Numbered from the stretch's first letter, positions 27,441-36,429 are shown. The stretch is 64,000 nucleotides of DNA from Arcicella sp034519515 (GCA_034519515.1 JAXHOK010000006.1:1-64000), one strand, 5' to 3'. Numbers and translations are program-made. Notes: a model not told the origin generated them from the letters alone.

Positions 27441-28175
27441 CTACTTCTTCATATAATCCCCTCTCGAAAAGGATTTTTCAATCATACAATACAGTAAAAT
27501 AAACAAATACCTACTTCCCATTTCCTTGATTTTCAAGTTTGATTTTCCGTATTTTCTATTCATCCAACTGTTGGGTACAACCGTGTACGTGTACCCCCGC
27601 ACGTAGGCTTTCAAGGGCAATTCTACTGTTAGATTGAAATGAGCAGACATGAAAGGCTTTACGCCCTCAATGGTTTCTCTTTTATATAATTTGAAGGCAT
27701 TTGTGGTATCATTTGTTTTGATACCTGTCAGCATTTTTATGACAAAATTTGATACTCGATTGATGAATAATTTTACTTTCGGATAATCATGTACTTTTCC
27801 ACCTTTAATAAACCTACTCCCAAAAACAGCATCCACATTTTCCGTTTGCATGGTGCGATAATACGTTACCAAATCCTCTGGCGAATCCGACATATCAGCC
27901 ATCATCACTGCCACACAATCACCCGTAAAGCGTTCCAAACCATAGCGTATGGCATAACCAAAGCCGTTTGGACCTTTATTAGTAAAATAAACTAACGTAG
28001 GGATTTCTTTTTGTAAATTTTGCAAAACTTGTTCAGTACCATCTTTGGAATTATCGTTGGTTACACAAATTTCGTGGTCAATATTGTGTTTTACCAACGT
28101 TTCGTACAAAGAACGCAGGGTTTCAGGAAGAGATTCTTCTTCGTTATAGGCAGGAATGACTACGCTTAGTTTCAT
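27441..28175 (-). CDS. Glycosyltransferase family 2 (DPM1-like)
   Basis: A 244-residue enzyme of the polyprenyl-phosphate sugar synthase type. SVVIPAYNEEESLPETL begins the GT-A fold, CVTNDNSKDGT and MMADMSDSPEDL give the donor-binding DXD-like site, and VFGSRFIKGG and NAFKLYKRE match the acceptor loop. It lacks membrane helices and probably transfers a sugar from a nucleotide donor to polyprenyl phosphate. It belongs to the same-strand cluster with the GtrB-like gene upstream. Confidence 0.88.
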   Translation of the reverse strand: MKLSVVIPAYNEEESLPETLRSLYETLVKHNIDHEICVTNDNSKDGTEQVLQNLQKEIPTLVYFTNKGPNGFGYAIRYGLERFTGDCVAVMMADMSDSPEDLVTYYRTMQTENVDAVFGSRFIKGGKVHDYPKVKLFINRVSNFVIKMLTGIKTNDTTNAFKLYKRETIEGVKPFMSAHFNLTVELPLKAYVRGYTYTVVPNSWMNRKYGKSNLKIKEMGSRYLFILLYCMIEKSFSRGDYMKK

Positions 28176-28180
28176 ATTTA

Positions 28181-28300
28181 GCTATGAGTTTTGAGCGGTG
28201 AGCTATGAGCTATGAGCTATGAGGACTAAGCTAAAATAAAATATATCCATTTTGTTTGCTTACACTTCACTGCTAATACCTCACTGCTCATGCCTCACAA
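28181..28300. repeat. Inverted word repeat (GAGCTATGAG / CTCACTGCTC family)
   Basis: AGCTATGAGCTATGAGC on the left and CACTGCTAATACCTCACTGC on the right; a fold-back repeat array between same-strand glycosyltransferase genes, of the same family as 23651-23779. Confidence 0.75.
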
Positions 28301-29230
28301 CTCTTCAACTTTTTCAATAAAATCAGAATATTCTTTGGCTGGAATAAAATGTTTTTGAGTACGATAATTCAAGACCGTAAAAATAAGGAATAAAGAACTC
28401 AAAAAGGCTTGTAAAATAACAATTATCGAAGCCGTCACGAGCGTTGTAGCCCAGCCAGGCGAAGCGTTTTCGGGAGACGAAAACTTAATAATCAGTACGG
28501 TGGATGCTCCCAAGATTGCTATCAAAATCATAAATAACGAACCAATTAAAATCCTAACCGCTACCGTATCTAAATGTACCGAAACGGCACTGAGACCGTG
28601 CAATACCAATGACACAAAATTCATTTTGGATTTCCCTGCCAAGCGAGTTCCCCGCTCAATCGGAATGGAAGTGTAAGGCAATTTGGAACGAATAATTCCC
28701 CCTGGAAAATGGTTCCAAATTTCGGAAACATAAGCCAACTTTTGGGCCTCACGAAAGGGCAGAATACTGAAATTACCAAACTCAATAGTCTTGCCCGTCA
28801 ATAGCCCAAAAAGGAATTTATAAACGAAATATCCTATTCTAAATATCAACCCTTCGCTCCGTTTTGAACGTTTGGCAAAGATGATTTTATGAGGGTCTTG
28901 CACCGAGGCTTCGTAGAGGGCTTGAATATCGACAGGACGATCTTCACCATCTGAATCCATTACGATAACTTTCTCAAAATCAACATTTTGGGTCAGATAA
29001 GCCAAACCCAAAGCAATCGCTTTTTGATGGCTAACGTTACGCCAAAGTCTGATAATGGAAAGATTATACCCAGAAAATCGTTGAATATCACAAGGAATAG
29101 AAGAACAATCATCCACTATCACAAAGGAAAGTTTGGCAAAAAGCTCAACCGAATTATGCTCTTTTATTTCACTGAGTAATAATTCCAGTGCGTCCCAATC
29201 ATTATATAGTGGAATGAGTATTTTAATCAT
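28295..29230 (-). CDS. Membrane glycosyltransferase family 2 (GtrB-like)
   Basis: A 311-residue enzyme. It has an N-terminal GT-A domain (IKILIPLYNDWDALELL, VIVDDCSS, VMDSDGEDRPVDI), a middle amphipathic acceptor region, and two C-terminal transmembrane helices around residues 215-285 (ILIGSLFMILIAILGASTVL). This is the layout of GtrB/bactoprenol glucosyltransferases, which make polyprenyl-phosphate-linked sugars for surface glycan. The stop overlaps the edge of a word-repeat array. Confidence 0.85.
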   Translation of the reverse strand: MIKILIPLYNDWDALELLLSEIKEHNSVELFAKLSFVIVDDCSSIPCDIQRFSGYNLSIIRLWRNVSHQKAIALGLAYLTQNVDFEKVIVMDSDGEDRPVDIQALYEASVQDPHKIIFAKRSKRSEGLIFRIGYFVYKFLFGLLTGKTIEFGNFSILPFREAQKLAYVSEIWNHFPGGIIRSKLPYTSIPIERGTRLAGKSKMNFVSLVLHGLSAVSVHLDTVAVRILIGSLFMILIAILGASTVLIIKFSSPENASPGWATTLVTASIIVILQAFLSSLFLIFTVLNYRTQKHFIPAKEYSDFIEKVEEL

Positions 29231-29233
29231 TTT

Positions 29234-29345
29234 AAGCTTTGAGGAGTGAGCAATGAGGTATGAGCTTTGAGGAGTGAACAGTTGGAATGATTAGATAAAA
29301 TATCATAGTCCAATTACTCACACCTCATTGCTCATACCTTAAAGC
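29234..29345. repeat. Inverted word repeat (GAGCAATGAGG / CCTCATTGCTC family)
   Basis: GAGGAGTGAGCAATGAGG on the left pairs with CCTCATTGCTCATACC on the right; another member of the family at 23651 and 28181. Confidence 0.8.
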
Positions 29346-29348
29346 TAT

Positions 29349-29720
29349 CTACCATACATTCGCCAAATCTTTGGCTTCGTATAAATGGTTGCGTTCTTCG
29401 TAAACTGTCCCTTTTTGAGCCTTCAATTTCAAATTATCTTTACGAGTCAATTTGAATAAAAATGCCACGGGCGTAAGAAAAACAAAGAAAATTACTGTAA
29501 GTAACCAATACGAATTGAATGTACCCAGAATATAGGCAATTTTCCCCCACACCCAAGCTACTTTTTCGCTCAGAAAATCAGAAAAAACACCAATAAGCCC
29601 AATTACCAGGGAGGCAATTAGCAAATAATTAGACCAAGTTTTTGTTCTAAAAATAAAATACAATACCAACATACCTACCGTAATGACAAGCATGGTTTCA
29701 AGATTTTTTTCTCTTTTCAT
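29349..29720 (-). CDS. SxtJ-family membrane protein
   Basis: A 123-residue protein with three hydrophobic segments and the pattern of SxtJ membrane proteins (FLSEKVAWVWGKIAYILG, VIFFVFLTPVAFLFKLTRKD). SxtJ, DUF5989 and a carbamoyltransferase occur together in many bacterial glycan clusters and in saxitoxin clusters; all three are here. The start at 29720 (MKREKNLETMLV) is chosen: a longer frame from 29786 would translate the word repeat of the gap. Confidence 0.8.
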   Translation of the reverse strand: MKREKNLETMLVITVGMLVLYFIFRTKTWSNYLLIASLVIGLIGVFSDFLSEKVAWVWGKIAYILGTFNSYWLLTVIFFVFLTPVAFLFKLTRKDNLKLKAQKGTVYEERNHLYEAKDLANVW

Positions 29721-29721
29721 T

Positions 29722-29810
29722 TTATCAATGATAGAATGATGGAGTGATAGAATGGTTGAATATTTATTGCGTAAAACAATATTCAATCATTCAATCATTC
29801 AATCATTCAA
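29722..29810. repeat. Inverted word repeat (AATGATAGAATGA / CAATCATTCAATCATTC family)
   Basis: TCAATGATAGAATGATGG and CAATCATTCAATCATTCAA are complementary arrays around TATTTATTGCG; the same family as 12310-12446. Confidence 0.8.
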
Positions 29811-29812
29811 AA

Positions 29813-29962
29813 TTAAAATAACGTGTAAATAAACGGAGCAATGGCTGAACCACCGCCGATTACGATAAGAATACCGATTAAAAGCAATACAAAAATTACG
29901 GGCAAAAGCCACCATTTTTTACGCTCTTTCAAAAAACTAAAAAGGTCTGTTAGAAAATCCAT
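29813..29962 (-). CDS. DUF5989 small membrane protein
   Basis: A 49-residue protein, MDFLTDLFSFLKERKKWWLL followed by a single hydrophobic helix with IGGGSAIAPFIYTLF at the end. This is the typical form of DUF5989, a short membrane protein found next to SxtJ and NodU/CmcH-type carbamoyltransferases. All three members are present here on one strand, in the order carbamoyltransferase, SGNH protein, DUF5989, SxtJ. Its role is unknown; partnership with the carbamoyltransferase is inferred from context. Confidence 0.85.
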   Translation of the reverse strand: MDFLTDLFSFLKERKKWWLLPVIFVLLLIGILIVIGGGSAIAPFIYTLF

Positions 29963-30031
29963 AATACTTTAAATTTGAAAATGTTATAATTTGAAAATTT
30001 GGAAATGAATCATCGGAAATATATTTTCAAA

Positions 30032-31234
30032 TTATTCCATTTTCAAATTTCCAAACTGATGTACTAATTCTTTAATCAAAATTTCATTAGCCAATGCCGT
30101 TGGATGTTCATCGTAAGCAATGGCGTATCTTTTATCGGTTGGGTCAAATAGTTTTGAATAATCCAAAACTTTGACTCCTTTTTGCTTTAATAAGCTGACA
30201 ATCAATGAACTATTTGCCGTTGTGGGATAGATGATGACATAAAAATTATCATTGCCAAATTGCTGTTTATAAAGCCTTGCCGACTCTGCCATCACTTCGG
30301 CAGTTAGTTCGTAATTCTCTTCTGTTATTTTAAATGGATAACCAATCTTAAATAATTTCAAGATATTACTACCTGATAATTTTTCATAAAACCAACTTCT
30401 CGTTCTGCGGGCATCTTTGAACAAACCGTCTCTTTTAATACCATTCGCTTCTCTGCGATAATAAGGAGCATTGCCTCCATTATATCCGTAATTGGTCATC
30501 GTTCCGATTACTCTGCTTACGTGGTCGTTGATGTAAATATAAAATCCAACCCCCGATTTTTCTTTGACGATTTTCTTGGGTAATCCCGCCTCTAATCGAG
30601 CCAGCATTTGGTGTGGTCCATAACCGCTATACGCAAAATTATAAGGGCGATAAGTGCTATCAAACTTCCCGAAATAATACGGTAGTGTTTCGTTACTTTG
30701 TACACCTTCTCCAAATGTCATCGAACAGCCAAAGAACTGAGCGTATTTGTTTCGAGGTTTTATGCTATCTATTGGTGTGATTCTCAGGCTGTTAGAGTCA
30801 GTCGAATATTTGATACTGTAAACAATCTTTCCATCTACCGTCCTTACTCCCGTGTGTGAGGTATCAGGTTTTGGTTTATAGCCCAAATTACCATCAAACA
30901 TCATCGAATGTGTTGGTCCTTCAATTTTTGGGGCTTTTGCGGCTTGTGTTTTCAGTACGATTCCACAAATCCATTCCAGCAAAACAATGGTTAGGAAAAT
31001 CATTAACCCAAACATTAACACATTCTGTAACCAAGCTATTTTCCGTTTGAAGGCGTACCAAACACATAATATTAAATTTATGTAAGTAAGATAATTTAAT
31101 ATCTTTTCGAGATTTACCCCTGCTATAATTCCATTTTTATCTCCAACAAGAGAATCTAAGATATACAGCCCTAAAATGAAAGCCATTATTACCAATGGCA
31201 AAATTGGAATAATGGTTTGTATTTTCTTATTCAT
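30032..31234 (-). CDS. Membrane-anchored SGNH/GDSL-hydrolase-like protein
   Basis: A 400-residue protein with about three N-terminal membrane helices (residues 8-90) and an extracytoplasmic SGNH-type domain. AQFFGCSMTFGEGVQSNETL holds a Ser in the block I position (GCSMTFG), YSGYGPHQM resembles block II, and YDEHPTALANEILIKEL carries the Asp/His pair (D-x-H-P-T) of block V. Probably adds or removes acyl groups on the exported polysaccharide. Between DUF5989 and the carbamoyltransferase on the same strand. Confidence 0.75.
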   Translation of the reverse strand: MNKKIQTIIPILPLVIMAFILGLYILDSLVGDKNGIIAGVNLEKILNYLTYINLILCVWYAFKRKIAWLQNVLMFGLMIFLTIVLLEWICGIVLKTQAAKAPKIEGPTHSMMFDGNLGYKPKPDTSHTGVRTVDGKIVYSIKYSTDSNSLRITPIDSIKPRNKYAQFFGCSMTFGEGVQSNETLPYYFGKFDSTYRPYNFAYSGYGPHQMLARLEAGLPKKIVKEKSGVGFYIYINDHVSRVIGTMTNYGYNGGNAPYYRREANGIKRDGLFKDARRTRSWFYEKLSGSNILKLFKIGYPFKITEENYELTAEVMAESARLYKQQFGNDNFYVIIYPTTANSSLIVSLLKQKGVKVLDYSKLFDPTDKRYAIAYDEHPTALANEILIKELVHQFGNLKME

Positions 31235-31307
31235 TGAATTATTATCTTTTAACGTCGGAGAGATAATGAAAACCTTCTCAACGTTCTGCCCCGTGTATAT
31301 TACACCA

Positions 31308-31325
31308 CGGACAAGGCTGTCCGTG
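31308..31325. repeat. ACGGAC palindrome (copy 2)
   Basis: The same 18-bp word as at 16878, just after the stop of the carbamoyltransferase gene on the minus strand and before the SGNH gene. It is the second exact copy in the window. Confidence 0.6.
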
Positions 31326-31332
31326 TTACAGT

Positions 31333-33198
31333 TTAATCCAACTTAAATTCATCTTTCCAATCATCTTTTTCGAGCCATTCGGGTTGGTCTTTTTTATCAA
31401 AAATAAAATTACCGACTATCAAATAGTCCATTTCTGTACGCATGAGGCACTTATAGGCATCTTCGGGCGTACATACTATCGGCTCGCCACGGACGTTGAA
31501 ACTGGTATTTACCACCAAACCGTAACCCGTTTGTTTTTTAAATTCATTAATTAAAGTCCAATACTTGGGGTTGGTTTCTTGGTGAACCGTTTGAATACGA
31601 GCCGAGAAATCAATGTGCGTTATCGAAGGTAAATCTGAACGGAGGTAATATAATTTCTCCATCAATGGCAAGGAGCGATAATTAGTTGGTAACTCTTTTC
31701 TACGCTTTTTCTGAACGCCATGTACCAACAACATATACGGTGAATTGCCTTCCAATTCAAAATATTCAGCTGCATCTTCCGCTAAAACCGAAGGAGCAAA
31801 CGGACGGAAACCTTCTCGATATTTGATTTTTAGGTTCAATTTTTTCTGCATTTCCTCATTACGAGCATCACCCAAAATACTACGACCACCCAACGCCCGA
31901 GGACCAAACTCCATTCGCCCTTGAAACCAACCTACTACATTACCATCTGCCAAAGCTGTGGCAGTTTTAGCGGCTAATTCCTCAAAATCATCATATTGTG
32001 TGTAAACGGCATTATATTGACGAGCCATCAAACGAGTGTCCACATCCGAATATTCAGGTCCCAGATATGAACCTTTCATTTCGTCAATTGCCCCTGGGGT
32101 TACTTTTCTTTCTTGTCCAAAATAAATATATTCACCTGCCAACGCTGCACCCAAAGCTCCACCAGCATCACCTGCGGCGGGTTGGATATATACGTTTTCA
32201 AAAATCTTGGCATTTTGTAATTTTCCGTTTGCCACACAGTTCAAGGCGACGCCCCCTGCCAAACAGATATTTTTTGAACCCGTTAAACGTTTGGCTTCTT
32301 TTGCCATCAAAATCACGATTTCTTCCGTAACAATTTGTGCTGCCAACGCAAAATCACAGTGTTCTTGTTGAAGATTAGTTTCAGATTCACGACGGGCAAA
32401 ACCGAAAAGTTTTTCCCATTCTTTATCCTTCACCATTCGCAAGCCCGTGGCGTAATCAAAATACTCTTGGTTCAACCAAATTGAACCATCTGGGTGAATA
32501 TCAATGAGTTTGGTTCTGATAATATCGGCATAACGAAGCGTATCTGCCGAAGTGGGGTCGCCATAAGGAGCTAATCCCATTAATTTATATTCACCTGAAT
32601 TGACCTTAAATCCTGCAAAATAAGTGATAGCAGAATACAATAAACCGAGTGAATGAGGAAATTTTAATTCTTTCAGAATGGATAAATCCTTTCCTTTACC
32701 ATGACAGATTGAAGCCGTAGCCCATTCGCCAACGCCATCAATTGTCAGAATGGCTGAATCCTCAAAAGGGGAGGGGTAATAAGCACTGGCAGCGTGTGAA
32801 AGGTGGTGTTCTGGAAAAAGAAGTTTTACTTTCTTTTTGTCAAAATTACCAATCTTAAAAAGTTCATCATACAGCATTCTTTTCAAGAACATTTTTTCTT
32901 TCAACCAAACGGGAATTGCCGTTAAAAACGAACGTAATCCACTCGGTGAAAAGGCGTAGTAAGTCTCTAACAAACGCTCGAATTTCAAGAGAGGTTTGTC
33001 ATAAAAAACAATTGCATCCAATTTGTCCAGACTTAATCCAGATTCTTTCAAGCAATATTCAACGGCTTTAGTTGGGAAAGCGGGGTCATGCTTGATACGA
33101 GTAAAACGTTCTTCTTGTGCCGCCGCAATAATCTCTCCGTTTTGCGTAATAGCCGCCGCCGAATCATGGTAAAATGCTGATATTCCTAATATATTCAT
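31333..33198 (-). CDS. Carbamoyltransferase (NodU/CmcH family)
   Basis: A 621-residue O-carbamoyltransferase using carbamoyl phosphate and ATP. The N-terminal ASKHA-type half has ISAFYHDSAAAITQNGE, HHLSHAASAYYPSPFEDSA (metal-binding His pair) and TIDGVGEWATASI. The middle has LAGGVALNCVANGKL. The C-terminal half has GRMEFGPRALGGRSILGDAR and VNTSFNVRGEPIVCTPEDA. Full length for the family. With SxtJ, DUF5989 and two SGNH proteins it probably carbamoylates a sugar or hydroxyl of surface polysaccharide. It has its own promoter upstream. Confidence 0.95.
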   Translation of the reverse strand: MNILGISAFYHDSAAAITQNGEIIAAAQEERFTRIKHDPAFPTKAVEYCLKESGLSLDKLDAIVFYDKPLLKFERLLETYYAFSPSGLRSFLTAIPVWLKEKMFLKRMLYDELFKIGNFDKKKVKLLFPEHHLSHAASAYYPSPFEDSAILTIDGVGEWATASICHGKGKDLSILKELKFPHSLGLLYSAITYFAGFKVNSGEYKLMGLAPYGDPTSADTLRYADIIRTKLIDIHPDGSIWLNQEYFDYATGLRMVKDKEWEKLFGFARRESETNLQQEHCDFALAAQIVTEEIVILMAKEAKRLTGSKNICLAGGVALNCVANGKLQNAKIFENVYIQPAAGDAGGALGAALAGEYIYFGQERKVTPGAIDEMKGSYLGPEYSDVDTRLMARQYNAVYTQYDDFEELAAKTATALADGNVVGWFQGRMEFGPRALGGRSILGDARNEEMQKKLNLKIKYREGFRPFAPSVLAEDAAEYFELEGNSPYMLLVHGVQKKRRKELPTNYRSLPLMEKLYYLRSDLPSITHIDFSARIQTVHQETNPKYWTLINEFKKQTGYGLVVNTSFNVRGEPIVCTPEDAYKCLMRTEMDYLIVGNFIFDKKDQPEWLEKDDWKDEFKLD

Positions 33199-33234
33199 GA
33201 AATAGTTTTCTGGGTATTTGTACTAATAGAACCA

Positions 33235-33265
33235 CAAAAGTACGATGATTTGAGGGAAAAGACAA
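33235..33265 (-). promoter_or_regulatory. Bacteroidota-type promoter for the carbamoyltransferase gene
   Basis: On the minus strand TTG (33263-33265), a 20-nt spacer and TACTTTTG (33235-33242) fit TTG-N19-21-TAnnTTTG. Start of transcription near 33228 gives a leader of about 30 nt. Genes 31333 to 27441 may be read from here. Confidence 0.65.
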
Positions 33266-33339
33266 TTTGAAAAATTCCAATTGTCTATGAAACTTATTGA
33301 ATGGTCGCAAATTAGGGGTAAATTAAGAATTTAACCTTT

Positions 33340-34302
33340 TTACTTCTTGAAATATTTAACTTTTATGGCTTGGCTTAATTCCAATGAAAAAATCTCCGCC
33401 CCACGTTTGTTTAAATGTTGTGAATTATAAAAATATTGACGGTCATAACAAAGAGAATCCTTGGAATAATCTAAAAACTGACAATCATATTTCAATGCCG
33501 ATTTATGACATAATTTTATCAAATCTCCTTTGTTTTTGTAAAACGTTTGTACTTCGTAATACTCAGGAGCATACACCAAAAATACTTTAATGTTTTCACG
33601 TTTACAAAGAGCTAAAAATTCGTTAAATTGGCGTAAAACTTCTTTATCAAACCTATACTTTGCTCCTTTGGGATAACGTTTTTTGAAGCGTTCAAAATCT
33701 TGATTCCAAACGTAATTATTTCCTTGATAACCTTTGAATTTTGTAGTAGTGTCATATGGTGCAGTATTTCCTGCAAAATTAAAAAAACCTTCAAAAGCTA
33801 AATTAGGGTCATTTTTGTATTTCCACAAAGGTATATTTCGTTGAAAAATATCAAATTCACCTTTATGCCCTACGATTGTTTTCTGCAAAATAGTGTCTTG
33901 AATATAAGGTAAAAATTGCTGATAATCTATGACATCCTGTCGCTTTGAAAAACCATAAACATCCACATTTTGAATGATATATTTTGGTTTTCGATTATGC
34001 TGTAAATACATCCTAAACCGAGCGTACTGCATATCGAAATGCCAAGCGGAAAGTCCTAAATTATAGGTATTTAAAGACAAAACCGAATCTAAAATTTTGG
34101 GGGAAATATGAAACTCTGCCCGAGACGAACCCATCACTAAGAGGTCGGCATTAATCTTGGAATTATACAAATCATTCCAAGTAGCGTAATAGCTGTTTCT
34201 GGATTTATGCAAGCCTGCATCCACCATGTAAGAAAGCCCGTAGGTACTGATTAAAACCAAAAGTAGCAACAAAGATGATTTCTTAAAAAACTGTGTTATC
34301 AT
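33340..34302 (-). CDS. SGNH/DltD-like exported protein
   Basis: A 320-residue protein with one N-terminal membrane anchor (KKSSLLLLLVLISTYGLSYM) and an extracytoplasmic SGNH/DltD-like fold: ADLLVMGSSRAEFHISPKIL (block I with Ser), YNLGLSAWHFDMQ and a C-terminal FYNSQHLNKRGAEIFS (His in the D-x-x-H-like block). It overlaps the lipoprotein gene upstream by 4 bp (ATGA), so the two are translationally coupled. Likely to act on surface polysaccharide or its acyl groups; substrate unknown. Confidence 0.7.
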   Translation of the reverse strand: MITQFFKKSSLLLLLVLISTYGLSYMVDAGLHKSRNSYYATWNDLYNSKINADLLVMGSSRAEFHISPKILDSVLSLNTYNLGLSAWHFDMQYARFRMYLQHNRKPKYIIQNVDVYGFSKRQDVIDYQQFLPYIQDTILQKTIVGHKGEFDIFQRNIPLWKYKNDPNLAFEGFFNFAGNTAPYDTTTKFKGYQGNNYVWNQDFERFKKRYPKGAKYRFDKEVLRQFNEFLALCKRENIKVFLVYAPEYYEVQTFYKNKGDLIKLCHKSALKYDCQFLDYSKDSLCYDRQYFYNSQHLNKRGAEIFSLELSQAIKVKYFKK

Positions 34303-34841
34303 CTCAAAATTTTGCCATTTACTTTAAATATTTTTTTATCGCCAAAAACTACTTTCTGAAATCCATCTATTTGATAATCAATTAATTGGCCATTTTTTAA
34401 GGAAAGTTTTAGGTTTCTTTCGGTATCGTACAGATAATTATTGTTACTCACCAAAGCCTTGATTTCAACGCCATCTTCGCCCATTCTATTTACTTCCAAA
34501 AACTTCACGGGTAATTTTTCAGTAGCTTTTAAAATATATTTCACGCCCATCGAAGAGCTATCCGTTTGGTAGCTACTCACAAAAGCAGGTTTATTCAAAT
34601 CTGCTTGAATGAAAAAATCTAACTCTTTTGCCCAGTCCAAAGAATCAATCGTCTGATTTTCAGCACTTTCATTCACTAAAATATTCTTTTGAACTTTCGG
34701 TTTTTCAGATTTTAAGGCTTCAATTTGCTTTTCTATCAAACCTTTCAAGTCATAATATTTCTTAATCTTCACCTCCGTCGTTTCCGACTGACAAGCAGAA
34801 AATCCAATCACTAAACTCAAAATATAAACTAATTTTTTCAT
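34299..34841 (-). CDS. Lipoprotein of unknown function
   Basis: A 180-residue lipoprotein: MKKLVYILSLVIGFSACQSE with the lipobox Cys at residue 17. The mature part is Lys/Glu-rich at first (KSEKPKVQKNILVN) and then a small mixed domain ending FKVNGKILR. No family recognised. The 4-bp overlap with the SGNH gene suggests that both act on the same envelope component. A TAATTTTAC element sits just before the ATG, so the transcript may be nearly leaderless. Confidence 0.75.
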   Translation of the reverse strand: MKKLVYILSLVIGFSACQSETTEVKIKKYYDLKGLIEKQIEALKSEKPKVQKNILVNESAENQTIDSLDWAKELDFFIQADLNKPAFVSSYQTDSSSMGVKYILKATEKLPVKFLEVNRMGEDGVEIKALVSNNNYLYDTERNLKLSLKNGQLIDYQIDGFQKVVFGDKKIFKVNGKILR

Positions 34842-34887
34842 GGTGTAAAATTACGAAAAATGATTCGATTTTCGTGTTTCGATGTTA

Positions 34888-35051
34888 GAAGCCGTTTTAA
34901 AATATCTTACGACAAATTCTGATTGTCTTATTGTGACTATCGAAACCCTATTTTTTACACAAGATACGCTGTATATTCCTTAAAAAAATATGATTCCGCT
35001 ACTCAAAAAATACAATCAGACTTTATTCAGAATATATTTTAAAACGGCTTC
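34888..35051. mobile_element. MITE-like element with 18-bp terminal inverted repeats
   Basis: The 164-bp segment begins GAAGCCGTTTTAAAATAT and ends with its exact complement. A further partial match inside (TCTGATTGTCTTATT versus TCTGATTGTATTTTT) extends the inverted ends. TTA flanks it on both sides (34885-34887 and 35052-35054), which may be a 3-bp target duplication. There is no gene inside, so if mobile it depends on a transposase elsewhere. It lies between the lipoprotein and helicase genes, both on minus. Confidence 0.65.
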
Positions 35052-35111
35052 TTAGATGTTCGTTTTCGGACTCTAATCCAAACATCGAACATCGAAATAC
35101 AAACATCGAAA

Positions 35112-36425
35112 TCATCGAGCCACTTCGATTTTATATTTCTTCCCCTTCAATTTTTCATCCCTAATTTTCGATAAAAGCGATTGGTAAACCGTTCTTTTCA
35201 CGGCAGCGAATGACGTAAAATCTTTTACCTCAATTAAGCCCAAATCACCCCGTTCTAATTCCCCTTTTTTCGAGAAAAAACCTACAATATCCACTTTATT
35301 CAATTTATTTTTTTTGCCACCACTAATATAAATCGTGATAAATTCGGGTGAATTTGGCAAAGGATTGTTACTCGAAATCTTCAATTCCTCCATTCTATTA
35401 TCTAAATATTTAGGGCGATTTTCACTTTCATGAAAAATCAAATATGCCGTTCCTGATGCGTTCATACGGGCTGTACGACCGTTTCTGTGTGTAAATTCAT
35501 GCTCCTGCAAAGGCAAATGATAATGAATGACGTGCTTCATTTCGGGAATATCCAAGCCACGAGCCGCCAAATCAGTCGTTACCAAATAATTGACACTGCC
35601 GTTTCTGAACAAAATCAAAGCTCGTTCACGGTCGTCTTGATCCATACCTCCGTGATAGAAACTTGTCACTACGCCCATCTCGTTCAACAATTCAGCAGTG
35701 CGTTCTACGGCATCCCGATGATTACAAAAAATCAGTGCCGATTCATTATTTAATGAACAAATCAAATCAAAAAGCGTATTGATTTTATCCTTTTCTTGCG
35801 AAATAACCACCCGCATCTGCAAAGCAGTTTTTGCTTCATTTTCAGGAATATAATTGAGGGTTACGGGCGAGGTAAAACCCACAAATTCAGGAATTTTGAT
35901 GCCATAAGTTGCCGATACCAAAACCCGTTTGGTCAGATTGGGCAAAGACGAAATGATAAAAGACATTTCCTCATGAAAACCCAAGTCCAACGATTTATCA
36001 AATTCATCCAGAATCAGGGTTTTGATGTTATCCAAAACAAAACTTCCTCGACTGATATGGTCGCAAATCCGCCCAGGTGTACCTACCAATAGGGCAGGGG
36101 GATTGGTGAAATTCCGAATCTCCGTAGCAATATCATGCCCGCCGTAGCTGACATTCACCTTCAAGCCCGTTCCCATGCTTTTCCAAACCTGCTCAATCTG
36201 CATCGCTAGTTCACGAGAAGGTGTGAGGACGAGACATTGCACCGCATTGATTTCCGAACTCATCAATTCCAAGAGTGGCAACAGAAACGCCAAGGTCTTG
36301 CCCGAACCCGTTGGCGACAACAAAAAAGTAGTAGGATTATCCAGAATAGCCTTTTGAGTCTCCTCCTGCATCGGATTCAAAGCCTCAATATTCAGTTTTG
36401 AAAGGATTTGTTTGTGATTATTCAT
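35112..36425 (-). CDS. DEAD-box RNA helicase with DbpA-type RNA-binding domain
   Basis: A 437-residue helicase. N-terminal RecA domain with Q-motif region NPMQEETQKAI, motif I SPTGSGKT, Ia TPSREL, motif II LILDEFDKS (DEFD instead of DEAD) and motif III SAT. C-terminal RecA domain with TTDLAARGLDIPEM and HRNGRTAR (motif VI). The end (residues ~365-437, ITIYISGGKKNKLNKVDIVG) is the DbpA RNA-binding domain, which in E. coli directs the protein to 23S rRNA, so a role in 50S maturation is likely. Start at 36425 (MNNHKQILSK), because an in-frame extension to 36473 crosses the promoter. Confidence 0.92.
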   Translation of the reverse strand: MNNHKQILSKLNIEALNPMQEETQKAILDNPTTFLLSPTGSGKTLAFLLPLLELMSSEINAVQCLVLTPSRELAMQIEQVWKSMGTGLKVNVSYGGHDIATEIRNFTNPPALLVGTPGRICDHISRGSFVLDNIKTLILDEFDKSLDLGFHEEMSFIISSLPNLTKRVLVSATYGIKIPEFVGFTSPVTLNYIPENEAKTALQMRVVISQEKDKINTLFDLICSLNNESALIFCNHRDAVERTAELLNEMGVVTSFYHGGMDQDDRERALILFRNGSVNYLVTTDLAARGLDIPEMKHVIHYHLPLQEHEFTHRNGRTARMNASGTAYLIFHESENRPKYLDNRMEELKISSNNPLPNSPEFITIYISGGKKNKLNKVDIVGFFSKKGELERGDLGLIEVKDFTSFAAVKRTVYQSLLSKIRDEKLKGKKYKIEVAR

Positions 36426-36429
36426 GGGG

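Noticed and set aside
29721..29786. Longer N-terminus of the SxtJ protein
   Set aside because: It would translate the intergenic word repeat; MKREKNLE at 29720 is the sensible start.
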